From a virus: a stretch of DNA of 48,630 bases. A model generated the notes under the pieces. It saw nothing but the letters and a program-made list of their open reading frames with translations, was not told the origin of the DNA and made no database searches. Position numbers and translations under genes: made by a program. This document shows, one piece after another, positions 30,055-36,613 of the stretch; the stretch's first letter is position 1, and every line of letters begins with the position of its first letter. The DNA lies in IMG/VR virus record IMGVR_UViG_3300030104_006971, positions 1-48,630 of that record, one strand, 5' to 3'.

Positions 30055-30393
30055 TTAGTTGCTGAACTGTGCTCGTTGAACTAGTTCTGCCAAGGCTTCT
30101 AGGTCAGCTTTGCTTGCTTTTGCAAGAGAGTCAAGCTGGTTAGTACCAAGAGATGCTTGGATCTGAGCTACAAGCTCTGACTTGCGAATAACTGGCTCAC
30201 CTTGCTTGGTGGTGTTGCGTGGTTGTGCTTTGTACACGCCCAAGCTTGACAGCTTAGAAATAATGCTGCGCTTTGGCTTGCCGAATTCTTCGACAAGAGC
30301 ATCAACGGTAGCAAGGGTAGGTGCATCTTCGTATGCAGCGACCATAGCTTCTACCATTTCGTCCGTGTAGTTCTTTGCAGTTGCGTCTGCCAT
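30055..30393 (-). CDS. Small SANT/Myb-like helix-turn-helix protein
   Basis: A 112-residue protein: helix-turn-helix unit (YTDEMVEAMVAAYEDAP ... ALVEEFGKPKRSIISKLSSLGVY) and C-terminal helical domain (RKSELVAQIQASLGTNQLDSL). The ATG at 30393 has GGGAG upstream and a promoter before it. An in-frame ATG at 30483 would give a 30-residue N-terminal extension from the more distal promoter. It is cotranscribed with the tmRNA, since no promoter or terminator lies between them. Probably a DNA-binding regulator. Confidence 0.8.
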   Translation of the reverse strand: MADATAKNYTDEMVEAMVAAYEDAPTLATVDALVEEFGKPKRSIISKLSSLGVYKAQPRNTTKQGEPVIRKSELVAQIQASLGTNQLDSLAKASKADLEALAELVQRAQFSN

Positions 30394-30429
30394 AATTTTT
30401 TCTCCCTGATTATGTTTGTTTATGCGTAT

Positions 30430-30458
30430 ATTATACAAGCCAAAGGAAACAATGTCAA
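30430..30458 (-). promoter_or_regulatory. Proximal promoter for SANT-like gene and tmRNA
   Basis: TTGACA at 30458-30453, 17-base spacer, TATAAT at 30435-30430. Confidence 0.87.
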
Positions 30459-30525
30459 GAAATTTTTTCACCGAAGGTCTCATAATTTATCTCTAATTTG
30501 TTCCGTTGTTTTTGTTTATGCGTGT

Positions 30526-30554
30526 ATTATACTTGCTTTTGGGTATGTTGTCAA
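30526..30554 (-). promoter_or_regulatory. Distal promoter for SANT-like gene and tmRNA
   Basis: TTGACA at 30554-30549, 17-base spacer, TATAAT at 30531-30526. Two tandem promoters 96 bases apart point to strong expression of the tmRNA transcript. Confidence 0.82.
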
Positions 30555-30690
30555 ATGTTTTTGCTACCTAATCGTAAAATAACGCAAACGAATTCCCGGG
30601 GGCCGCGCGCGGGGTTTTCGTGTCAAGTTTTATTTTCTGCAATTTACCATAATTTTCGTGAATTTGCAACCCCGCGCCGAGACCTTCCTC

Positions 30691-30813
30691 AATTAAAATT
30701 ATTTTGCACATATCTGCAAATAACACTTGACACGGGCGAGCTTTGCGGGTAAAATGGCGCGGGGCTTGGCATCGCTTTTTTACTTCGCTTTCGCACTGGC
30801 GCAGACTACTTAC
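30691..30813 (+). repeat. Promoter-bearing direct repeat, unit 1
   Basis: About 123 bases starting AATTAAAA, with TTGACA (30727-30732), 17 bases, TAAAAT (30750-30755) and GGCGCGGG directly after the -10 box, ending near CGCACTGGCGC. Unit 2 repeats the same landmarks 123-124 bases later. The implied transcription is rightward, against the leftward ppk2 gene. Confidence 0.6.
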
Positions 30814-30927
30814 AATTAAAAAAATTATGTGCAACCCCGCAAAAAAGACTTGACATTCATCGCTTTTGCACCCATAATGGCGCGGGCAACACCTTCGGTT
30901 TCGCACATCGTTTTCGCACTGGCGCCA
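30814..30927 (+). repeat. Promoter-bearing direct repeat, unit 2
   Basis: The second copy starts AATTAAAA and has TTGACA (30850-30855), 17 bases, CATAAT (30873-30878), GGCGCGGG and CGCACTGGCGC. Divergent from unit 1 in between. The 600 bases 30394-30995 contain no gene I can support beyond these repeats and the two leftward promoters. Confidence 0.6.
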
Positions 30928-30979
30928 CCGCGCCGCCCGGGCGTTGTCAAGTGCCATCGAGCGGGTTGGTGATGGTGGC

Positions 30980-30995
30980 TGTTTCACGTGGAACA
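30980..30995. promoter_or_regulatory. parS-like centromere site
   Basis: TGTTTCACGTGGAACA reads TGTTCCACGTGAAACA on the other strand, which is a canonical bacterial parS form bound by chromosomal ParB. It lies directly after the stop of ppk2, in non-coding DNA at the edge of the GC-rich island. Confidence 0.65.
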
Positions 30996-31613
30996 TTATT
31001 CTAACAAGTCGCATAAGCGAGTAAGCAGCGCCAAGCGTCCGGCCGATTTGCTGTTGTAGTCTATCGAGTGCCAGTTGCTAGTTGTGGTCAAAACGCGCTC
31101 TTTCAATAGCGTCATTTGGTCATAGTAGGAAAGCGCAATCTTATCGTTGGGCGATAGTTTCCAGTTGGTTAGCGGTGATGTCTCACGCTTGCTAATCCGC
31201 GCAGCTTGCTCCGCTTCCGAAATCGACAACCAAAATTTGATAAATTTCGCTGGCGTTTGTGCCTCAAATGCATTTACGCCCGCCATGAAATTCTCGTATT
31301 GCTTAGGCGTACACCAACCGTTGATGTGCTGAACCATCGCGCGAGAATACCATGAGCGGTCATAGAAAACGATTTGACGCTCGACGGGCATTTTTTGTGC
31401 CCAATAACCGAGCCAGTTTGCCATCGTCGATTTGCTAGGCTTGGTTGATAAAACAACCGAATAGCGTGGCGTTGGCAAGTAGTGGGTTAGCTCACGAATC
31501 GTCGAAGATTTGCCAGCGGTGTCGCGCCCTTCAAGAACGACTGCGACCGGCTGAAAATCGTCGCGCTGGACGATTTTGTTAAGCCGCGCCTGTTGTGTTT
31601 CGATTGGTGTCAT
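30996..31613 (-). CDS. ppk2: Polyphosphate kinase 2 family protein
   Basis: A 205-residue PPK2. Walker A is LEGRDTAGKSSTIRE near residue 30; FYDRSWYSRAMVQHINGW is the Walker B/lid signature, and FIKFWLSISEAEQAARISKRETSPLTNWKLSPND matches the family C-terminal block in part. PPK2 uses polyphosphate to phosphorylate nucleotides (ADP/GDP or AMP). It is shorter than most bacterial PPK2s (about 230-300), losing N-terminal sequence. I chose the ATG at 31613, coupled to the upstream stop as TAATG. The base composition is GC-richer than the replication genes. Confidence 0.88.
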   Translation of the reverse strand: MTPIETQQARLNKIVQRDDFQPVAVVLEGRDTAGKSSTIRELTHYLPTPRYSVVLSTKPSKSTMANWLGYWAQKMPVERQIVFYDRSWYSRAMVQHINGWCTPKQYENFMAGVNAFEAQTPAKFIKFWLSISEAEQAARISKRETSPLTNWKLSPNDKIALSYYDQMTLLKERVLTTTSNWHSIDYNSKSAGRLALLTRLCDLLE

Positions 31614-31735
31614 TAGATGCCTCCAGAAGCGATTAGCCAAACCAGCCCACAAAGTAGAATGATGTCGGCGGTGATGGAATAAACCATATAGCAAGCTGCT
31701 AGGATTTTCCAGATTTTAGTGTCGCGCTTTTTCAT
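31613..31735 (-). CDS. 40-residue membrane protein upstream of ppk2
   Basis: Starts MKKRDTKIWKILAACYMVYS and continues with a hydrophobic stretch (ADIILLCGLVWLIASGG). Probably one or two short membrane helices. The stop and the ppk2 start share a base (TAATG) and the start lies inside the end of the exonuclease gene. Function unknown. Confidence 0.6.
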   Translation of the reverse strand: MKKRDTKIWKILAACYMVYSITADIILLCGLVWLIASGGI

Positions 31736-32396
31736 TTACGATTCTCCAAGGTTGAGCGTTGATTATACCATATGGCACAGATTTTTTGCAAGCGTAGCAA
31801 TCGGCCAAAATCTTGGTTTCGATGATTGCATCCGACAATGCGGTGTGGTCTTCGATGAAACCGTGATCGCCAGAGCAAAATCGGTAGGCGTATTCAGCGC
31901 CGGTTCGGATATTGCCAGCCGAAGAAGTCCAGCCGAAATCTCTAGCGATTTGCTTGTATCGCGCTTGTGACAATTTGGTTTCGCAAGCAAATTGCCAAAT
32001 GTCGAGAAGCTGCGGATTTGTAGAGAAAACCGGTCCATCGCCTAACAGTTTGTTTGTCTGTCGCATCACGCGACGATCAAAGCCGAGATTGTAAGCAGCG
32101 ACAACATTCACGCCGAAAGTCGAAACATCCGAGCGCATTTGCTCGACGATCTCAGCCCAAGGCTTGAGCGAGATCGTGCCAGCGTCCAGCATCGGAGCGT
32201 AATGCGTGAATAGTTTTTTCGCATAGAACGCGCCCATCATCTTGCTTGCATCGGTAAAGATTTCGCTAACGAGTGCGTTGTATTGCGTGACAATTTCGCC
32301 GCGACGATTGTGGATCGTGTAGCCTACATCGTAGACGTTGCCCGCCAAGTCGCACGCTTCCGTATCGAGAGTGAGGATGATTTTTTTGTCGATCAT
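31716..32396 (-). CDS. DnaQ-like 3'-5' exonuclease (DEDDh)
   Basis: A 226-residue exonuclease: Exo I LTLDTEACDLAG near residue 10, Exo II AAYNLGFDRRVM near residue 100, Exo III HTALSDAIIE near residue 183 (His plus Asp of DEDDh). Such phage enzymes may proofread, trim RNA or degrade host DNA; the polymerase here already has its own proofreading domain. It belongs to the GC-rich island and lies one base after the HAD gene. Confidence 0.85.
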   Translation of the reverse strand: MIDKKIILTLDTEACDLAGNVYDVGYTIHNRRGEIVTQYNALVSEIFTDASKMMGAFYAKKLFTHYAPMLDAGTISLKPWAEIVEQMRSDVSTFGVNVVAAYNLGFDRRVMRQTNKLLGDGPVFSTNPQLLDIWQFACETKLSQARYKQIARDFGWTSSAGNIRTGAEYAYRFCSGDHGFIEDHTALSDAIIETKILADCYACKKSVPYGIINAQPWRIVNEKARH

Positions 32397-32397
32397 T

Positions 32398-32856
32398 TTA
32401 AGCTGTCCTTATGTTCAGGTTGTAGTTTACAGGATCAATCACGCGAAGTCCAACGCTGCGAAGCGTGTTTTGAACGTCGATTGAATCGTCAAACATAATG
32501 CTAGTGCGACGAAATCTCGCCCAAGTCATGCCCAACGATTTTGCATAGTCGTGCAATAGCGATAGTTTGAAGAAGCCACAGTTGCGGTCATCGTTTGCAT
32601 CACGACAAAGAATCGTGACGTTATCGACGCCGTTCGCTTGCAACCATTGGAAGTCATAAGTGCCCATCACGCGCGAAGTGCAGATGATAACGTCGAGTCC
32701 GTCGTTAATAGCGTCGAGCATTTGATCGAACAATGGCAAGCAAGAATCGGCTGCGATATTGTCGGCGGTGTTGAGTCGTCGCCAATCATCTAACGAATCG
32801 CCTAAGCGGTGATCCGAGTTGATGACGGTTCCGTCCAAGTCAAATATATAGCGCAT
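32398..32856 (-). CDS. HAD-superfamily phosphatase
   Basis: A 152-residue HAD protein: motif I MRYIFDLDGTVINSDHR at the very start, motif II VIICTSR near residue 62, and motif IV SIMFDDSIDV near residue 125. The small cap and size fit 5'-nucleotidase- or polynucleotide-phosphatase-like HAD enzymes of phages. I chose the ATG at 32856, which puts the DxDGT loop at residues 6-10 as usual. The substrate cannot be told. Confidence 0.82.
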   Translation of the reverse strand: MRYIFDLDGTVINSDHRLGDSLDDWRRLNTADNIAADSCLPLFDQMLDAINDGLDVIICTSRVMGTYDFQWLQANGVDNVTILCRDANDDRNCGFFKLSLLHDYAKSLGMTWARFRRTSIMFDDSIDVQNTLRSVGLRVIDPVNYNLNIRTA

Positions 32857-33043
32857 AGGTATAACCTCCAATGCCGATGATGTTAAGTAAAATCAGATTG
32901 TAGCATTGTTTGTGCCATGCTTGCAAGCATAGAATTCCCAGCCCAGCGATAGCGCAAGCCTTGCCAAAATCCGTGTCGATGATCGGCGGAGCGATGCAAA
33001 GAAGCACCGCCCCAACCCATCCGCTAAGGTCAACCAAGCTCAT
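32840..33043 (-). CDS. Small membrane protein (two TM)
   Basis: A 67-residue protein with hydrophobic segments at about 8-22 (WVGAVLLCIAPPII) and 28-66 (ACAIAGLGILCLQAW and LILLNIIGIGGYTYALYI). The layout resembles a fragment of transporter-like small proteins such as PnuC relatives, but too short to assign. It overlaps both neighbours. Confidence 0.6.
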   Translation of the reverse strand: MSLVDLSGWVGAVLLCIAPPIIDTDFGKACAIAGLGILCLQAWHKQCYNLILLNIIGIGGYTYALYI

Positions 33044-33339
33044 GATAAATTCATGAGCAGGTTATTGAGAGCTGACGCCTTCGCCAGAGCTAAACCGTCA
33101 AGCGCATCCGCGTCGACGTTGATCGCCTTAGCGATTGCGTCAACGGTATCCGCCTTGCTAGAGCGAACGCGCTTGGGCGCTTTCGACGTAGCGACATAGT
33201 CCAAGCCAAGGTGTTTGGCTTTGGATATGACAGAACGATGCGACAGACCGAAGTCGGCAGCGAGATCCTTGGCAACAGCAAGGTTAAGGGGAGCTGCGGC
33301 TTGCAGCTTGGCGATCATCGCCGGAGTGTAGTTGGACAT
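33040..33339 (-). CDS. Small SANT/Myb-like helix-turn-helix protein (GC-rich island copy)
   Basis: A 99-residue protein: YTPAMIAKLQAAAPLN ... DLAADFGLSHRSVISKAKHLGLDY, then linker and helical C-terminal domain (SKADTVDAIAKAINVDADAL). Same plan as the paralogues at 19025, 27618 and 30055 but with GC-richer codons. Its promoter contains a long perfect inverted repeat, suggesting autoregulation (inference). Confidence 0.78.
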   Translation of the reverse strand: MSNYTPAMIAKLQAAAPLNLAVAKDLAADFGLSHRSVISKAKHLGLDYVATSKAPKRVRSSKADTVDAIAKAINVDADALDGLALAKASALNNLLMNLS

Positions 33340-33365
33340 AATAGTCTCCTAGTTAGTGAGGGTGT

Positions 33366-33399
33366 ATTATACCAAAATCCGCGCTTTGGTCAAGCGCGG
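33366..33399 (-). promoter_or_regulatory. Promoter with nested perfect inverted repeat
   Basis: TTGACC at 33393-33388, 16-base spacer, TATAAT at 33371-33366. CCGCGCTT-GACCA-AAGCGCGG (33399-33379) covers the -35 box with eight-base perfect arms, an obvious operator candidate. Confidence 0.8.
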
Positions 33400-33428
33400 G
33401 AAGTTGGACATAAGTTGGACGCGCGCGC

Positions 33429-33689
33429 TTATTGTCGCGCCTTAAGCATATTGGTTACCTCGACATAATCGCCTACAACGTCATAGAACGCATCGCATCG
33501 CTCGCGCTGAAACGCGGCGCTGTTGCTATTCTCGATGGACGTTTCCTTCCAATAGCCGACGTTATCCTCGAGCCGTTCGATGTAAGAATCTTTCGCATCC
33601 AGCAGCAGGTTGGTGTCGTGGATGTAAATCGTTTGGATCGCGGTAGCAGTCATGAAAACGACGGTCAGAATGTAGGGTAAGTATCGCAT
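33429..33689 (-). CDS. Small N-anchored coiled-coil protein
   Basis: An 86-residue protein with an N-terminal membrane anchor or signal (RYLPYILTVVFMTATAIQTIY) and a periplasmic-type helical region (DAKDSYIERLEDNVGYWKET, in part). This is the topology of an inner spanin (Rz-like) but the identity is not established; the candidate lipoprotein partner at 21615 is far away. It is the first leftward gene at the divergent junction. Confidence 0.6.
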   Translation of the reverse strand: MRYLPYILTVVFMTATAIQTIYIHDTNLLLDAKDSYIERLEDNVGYWKETSIENSNSAAFQRERCDAFYDVVGDYVEVTNMLKARQ

Positions 33690-33717
33690 GGCATAGCCTC
33701 TTAGTTAATGTCCGATT

Positions 33718-33746
33718 ATAATGCCAGAATCGGGGTGCTATGTCAA
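33718..33746 (-). promoter_or_regulatory. Promoter for the 33689 gene
   Basis: TTGACA at 33746-33741, 17-base spacer, CATTAT at 33723-33718. CGATT and AATCG flank the -10 region as an inverted repeat. Confidence 0.6.
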
Positions 33747-33774
33747 GCGGGGGCGGTTAATTGACTTGCTTTTT

Positions 33775-33789
33775 GCCCGCGCCGCGGGC
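33775..33789. repeat. Perfect GC palindrome at the divergent strand switch
   Basis: GCCCGCG-C-CGCGGGC, seven-base arms around one base, in the non-coding gap between the leftward island and the rightward late genes. Function unknown; it could be a terminator-like stop for readthrough or a protein site. Confidence 0.55.
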
Positions 33790-33879
33790 GTCCCCTACAC
33801 GTACGACTTGGGGTAAATTATAACACAAAATTAACTAAAAGTAAAGAGTTATTTTCTATTAGCCACGCAAAAATAAATC

Positions 33880-33908
33880 TTGACATTTTTCATGTCATTT
33901 AGTATAAT
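33880..33908 (+). promoter_or_regulatory. Late-block promoter, leaderless type
   Basis: TTGACA at 33880-33885, 17-base spacer, TATAAT at 33903-33908. The -35 box is the left half of TGACAT-TTTTC-ATGTCA, an inverted repeat. The ATG follows seven bases after the -10 box. Confidence 0.88.
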
Positions 33909-33915
33909 ACAACAC

Positions 33916-34884
33916 ATGGCAAATCATAATGTATTTTTAGGATTATCAAATGGCGGTCTTGGAACACTAGCAAACCGCAACTATGATATTATTAATGGAG
34001 ATACTATTACATTAGCTGTAAATAATAATATTTCGGGATGGAATAGATGGAATGAAAGTTCCAGTAGCTTTAATCCCACAAGTTATAGCAATACAACAGG
34101 AACAGGTTATGGAACAAGTCCCGCAGTAGTATTTACTGCAACTACTAATGGTTCTTATACGATGAATGTATACTCTTACCGCTCCTCTTCTCAAGGAGGA
34201 TACGCATATAAAACCGGAAGAGTCTATGGGCAAATTACTGGAGCTGCTGCATCATATAGCCTATCTGCACCTACTTCTATTCAAGAAGGAACCACAGGAA
34301 CTGTAAACATAAGTGCAACAAATCATACGGCAGGCACAGTATATTGGTCTGTTACTCCTACTGCTGATTTTTCTCCAAATACTGGAAGTACCTATGTTGC
34401 TTCTACTGGGCTTGGCTCTTTTAGTCTTAGCCCAATTACAGACAATACCACAGAAGGGAATGAAACTGCAACTATTCGTCTTTACTCAAACTCACTAAGA
34501 ACAATTCAAATTGCGTCAACCACTACTACAATTACAGATCAAGCTGCAGCAGGCGGCGGAGGCGGAAGCACTGGAGGAGGAACTTCCGGAGGAAGTACAA
34601 ACCAGGGCATAGATGTTTTCTCTCCCAACGGCACAAAAGTCTTTGGCACAGATTTAAGAACACAGAATGTACAGTATGAGCAAAGTGTATCAATTTCAGG
34701 AAGCTCAACTTCTTCTACATTTAGTATGGCAGATGCAAATGATTCTACAAAAGTACTAATTACACTGCTAGGCTACTATCCTCCAAGCCGCTTTACAATT
34801 AATACTACATCTACAGGGTTCTCAATCACAAATAATACAAGTGGCACAAAAACTGCCAATTTGCTTGCATTAAGGATAGGATAA
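33916..34884 (+). CDS. Putative tail fibre / adhesin-like protein
   Basis: A 322-residue Ser/Thr/Asn/Gly-rich protein without charged clusters, typical of virion surface proteins. The N-terminal part (HNVFLGLSNGGLGTLANRNY) is followed by beta-rich sequence, a Calx-beta-like domain at about 128-215 (GTTGTVNISATNHTAGTVYW; DNTTEGNETATIRLYS), a poly-glycine linker near 218-235 and a C-terminal beta domain. I chose the ATG at 33916 because it fits the promoter; the longer frame starts inside the promoter. Probably recognises the host surface (inference). Confidence 0.7.
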   Translation: MANHNVFLGLSNGGLGTLANRNYDIINGDTITLAVNNNISGWNRWNESSSSFNPTSYSNTTGTGYGTSPAVVFTATTNGSYTMNVYSYRSSSQGGYAYKTGRVYGQITGAAASYSLSAPTSIQEGTTGTVNISATNHTAGTVYWSVTPTADFSPNTGSTYVASTGLGSFSLSPITDNTTEGNETATIRLYSNSLRTIQIASTTTTITDQAAAGGGGGSTGGGTSGGSTNQGIDVFSPNGTKVFGTDLRTQNVQYEQSVSISGSSTSSTFSMADANDSTKVLITLLGYYPPSRFTINTTSTGFSITNNTSGTKTANLLALRIG

Positions 34885-35567
34885 TGGGATATGGAATAGA
34901 AATAGTTGGTGTAGATGGAGGAGGAGTATTTAAAGTTCAAGATACAGATTTGAACATGATAAACTATCAAATCATCGCTCAAGGTGTTGCAAGTTCTTAT
35001 ACGCCAAGTGCAGGCGATAAAATTTTTATAAATGGAAATTACTCTGGAACTCAAGGGCATCCTATTTGTGTTCAAACGGGAAGTGGCGGTGTAAAGAATT
35101 TTCAAAAGGTATCCTTTAGTGGGAATGCGGGGCAGCACCTAACTAATGTAAGTGTGACAGCAGCAAATTGCAACTACATCGTACTTCGAAAAGCAAATGT
35201 TGCTTCAAACTCTGGAGGAAACTATGGAATACAGTTATTTACTTCAAGTGGAACAGTTGCTTTCGATAGTCGAAGACTAACTATAAATGATTCTTTTGTA
35301 ATGACAGAATCAAGAGCCCCTCGAAGTGTAAGTGGAAATAATGGGCAAATTACAACAAATGGAGATGCTTATCTAGAAGTAGATGCATTATTCTCTTTAG
35401 TAGTTCCAAGCGGACTTGTAGAAGCAAGTGTATCCGCTTGCACTTGGAACGGATCAGGAACAGGAACGGGTAGGTTGAGATATCTGAGCTTCTTTGCAAG
35501 TCATGAAAATCAAAGCACAGATTATTTTTCAAATCACAATACCATGCTTTTAGGACAAGATAGATGA
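34884..35567 (+). CDS. Putative tail fibre / tip protein
   Basis: A 227-residue protein starting GYGIEIVGVDGGGVFKVQD, all-beta by appearance, with TVAFDSRRLTIN near residue 130. The YGIEI...G...FDSR arrangement resembles C-terminal tail-tip or fibre proteins of siphophages. The start shares a base with the previous stop (TAATG) and the end overlaps the next gene by four bases. Likely a virion surface protein with its neighbour. Confidence 0.65.
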   Translation: MGYGIEIVGVDGGGVFKVQDTDLNMINYQIIAQGVASSYTPSAGDKIFINGNYSGTQGHPICVQTGSGGVKNFQKVSFSGNAGQHLTNVSVTAANCNYIVLRKANVASNSGGNYGIQLFTSSGTVAFDSRRLTINDSFVMTESRAPRSVSGNNGQITTNGDAYLEVDALFSLVVPSGLVEASVSACTWNGSGTGTGRLRYLSFFASHENQSTDYFSNHNTMLLGQDR

Positions 35568-36070
35568 CAACACTAACGGAATATGACCGCGTAATTACAG
35601 TTAACGGAGCTGAAGGCGGAAAAATTGTAGGCATCGCAATGGCGATAGGAGAGTATGCAGAAGAGGGGTTAGACGGTGAACTTATAACTGTCTATATGCT
35701 AGAGCACAACTTTCCAGAAGAAGCTTGCAAAGACTTTACTTATTTTATGACAAACTATTGGTTTAACATGACCGACGCTACTTTCGTAAAAGTCGAGTCA
35801 GCACAACCAAATGAGTATGCTGTCTATGACGCAGAGAAAAAGAGTTGGAGCTGGGATGCTGCTTTAGTACTTGTTGATATTCGCCGAGAAAGAGATTCAA
35901 AGTTAAAACTGTCAGATTGGACACAGCTCGGGGATACAACGCTTACAGACTCTCAAAAAACAGAAGCCTCAGAGTATCGCACAAAGCTACGAGATGTAAC
36001 TAAAGATTTAGACAATCCTGTAAACACAGCCGCAGTGTCTTGGCCTACTGTACCAGACTTTCTCAAATAA
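35564..36070 (+). CDS. Tail assembly chaperone-like protein
   Basis: A 168-residue protein whose C-terminal 60 residues carry the phage tail assembly pattern IRRERDSKLKLSDWTQLGD ... EASEYRTKLRDVTKDL ... VSWPTVPDFL, as in tail fibre assembly proteins. The N-terminal part is acidic and unrecognised. It is third in the fibre operon and probably helps fold or attach the two fibre proteins upstream. Confidence 0.78.
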   Translation: MTTLTEYDRVITVNGAEGGKIVGIAMAIGEYAEEGLDGELITVYMLEHNFPEEACKDFTYFMTNYWFNMTDATFVKVESAQPNEYAVYDAEKKSWSWDAALVLVDIRRERDSKLKLSDWTQLGDTTLTDSQKTEASEYRTKLRDVTKDLDNPVNTAAVSWPTVPDFLK

Positions 36071-36088
36071 CATAGTCAAAAATAATTC

Positions 36089-36117
36089 TTGACAATTTTT
36101 GTCTAACACCATATACT
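36089..36117 (+). promoter_or_regulatory. Promoter for the barrel-protein gene
   Basis: TTGACA at 36089-36094, 17-base spacer, TATACT at 36112-36117. TTGACA-ATTTT-TGTCTAA forms an imperfect inverted repeat at the -35 box. Confidence 0.8.
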
Positions 36118-36124
36118 ACCGAAA

Positions 36125-36176
36125 GTGGAGAAAAAATGAAGGGAATGACATCCTGTCTGTTCCTAAGTTTTTCCAC
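36125..36176 (+). promoter_or_regulatory. Long hairpin in the leader of the 36191 gene
   Basis: GTGGA-AAAAA pairs with TTTTT-CCAC, and inside it AGGGAA/TTCCT and GACA-TCC-TGTC form a continuous nested stem of about 50 bases. It sits directly between promoter and ribosome-binding site (GGGAG). mRNA protection or translational control is likely. Confidence 0.6.
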
Positions 36177-36190
36177 ATCGGGAGAAAAAT

Positions 36191-36526
36191 ATGAAATATG
36201 TACTATCGTTTGTGGCTCTTATGGCATTCTCTAGCTCGGCTCTCGCAGGGCCTTATGCAGAATACAAGAATGAAATGAAGTTTACTGACAAAACTCACTT
36301 GGACGAAGAAATGGTGAATCACCTTCGCTTTGGATATCTGATGGGTGAAAGCAAGAAGAACATCTATGTAGAGGCAGGTCCTCGCACTGATGGTTGGTCT
36401 AGCGAAGTTGGTTACAAACTTGAGAAAGGACCTCTTACTTTTAAAGGTAAGTGGGAAGGCTCTAAGATTGATGAAGTCGATCCGTTCGATTCAAAATTAG
36501 AGACTGAGATAAGGTTCTCATTCTAA
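36191..36526 (+). CDS. Small exported beta-barrel-like protein
   Basis: A 111-residue protein with a signal peptide (KYVLSFVALMAFSSSALA, cut after residue 19) and alternating amphipathic strands (YAEYKNEMKF, LRFGYLMG, NIYVEAGP, SEVGYKLEKGP, LETEIRFSF) ending in F, as outer-membrane barrel strands do. It may alter the host outer membrane, for example blocking other phages. It has its own promoter, leader hairpin and terminator, so it is a single-gene unit. Confidence 0.7.
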   Translation: MKYVLSFVALMAFSSSALAGPYAEYKNEMKFTDKTHLDEEMVNHLRFGYLMGESKKNIYVEAGPRTDGWSSEVGYKLEKGPLTFKGKWEGSKIDEVDPFDSKLETEIRFSF

Positions 36527-36539
36527 TACATAACCTTCA

Positions 36540-36559
36540 GGGCCCTTCGGGGCCCTTTT
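36540..36559 (+). terminator. Intrinsic terminator after the barrel gene
   Basis: GGGCCC-TTCG-GGGCCC-TTTT, a UUCG-capped perfect stem with a short T-run. Confidence 0.88.
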
Positions 36560-36577
36560 ACCTTCCAAAAATAAATC

Positions 36578-36606
36578 TTGACATTCATACTCTTTTTTCG
36601 TATAAT
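36578..36606 (+). promoter_or_regulatory. Promoter for the packaging/curli operon, leaderless type
   Basis: TTGACA at 36578-36583, 17-base spacer, TATAAT at 36601-36606; ATG seven bases later. No other promoter is visible before 42845, so this one should drive the whole csg-like cassette. Confidence 0.87.
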
Positions 36607-36613
36607 TTATCTC

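Noticed and set aside
30568-31014. 148-residue leftward frame with two internal repeats of about 41 residues
   Set aside because: The repeats arise because the 123-base DNA repeat is a multiple of three. The frame crosses two promoter-like units and a parS-like site, has odd Cys/Arg-rich composition and overlaps the end of ppk2.
33750-33915. Replication origin at the divergent strand switch
   Set aside because: A GC palindrome and AT-rich stretch are present, but no iterons or DnaA-box cluster were seen.
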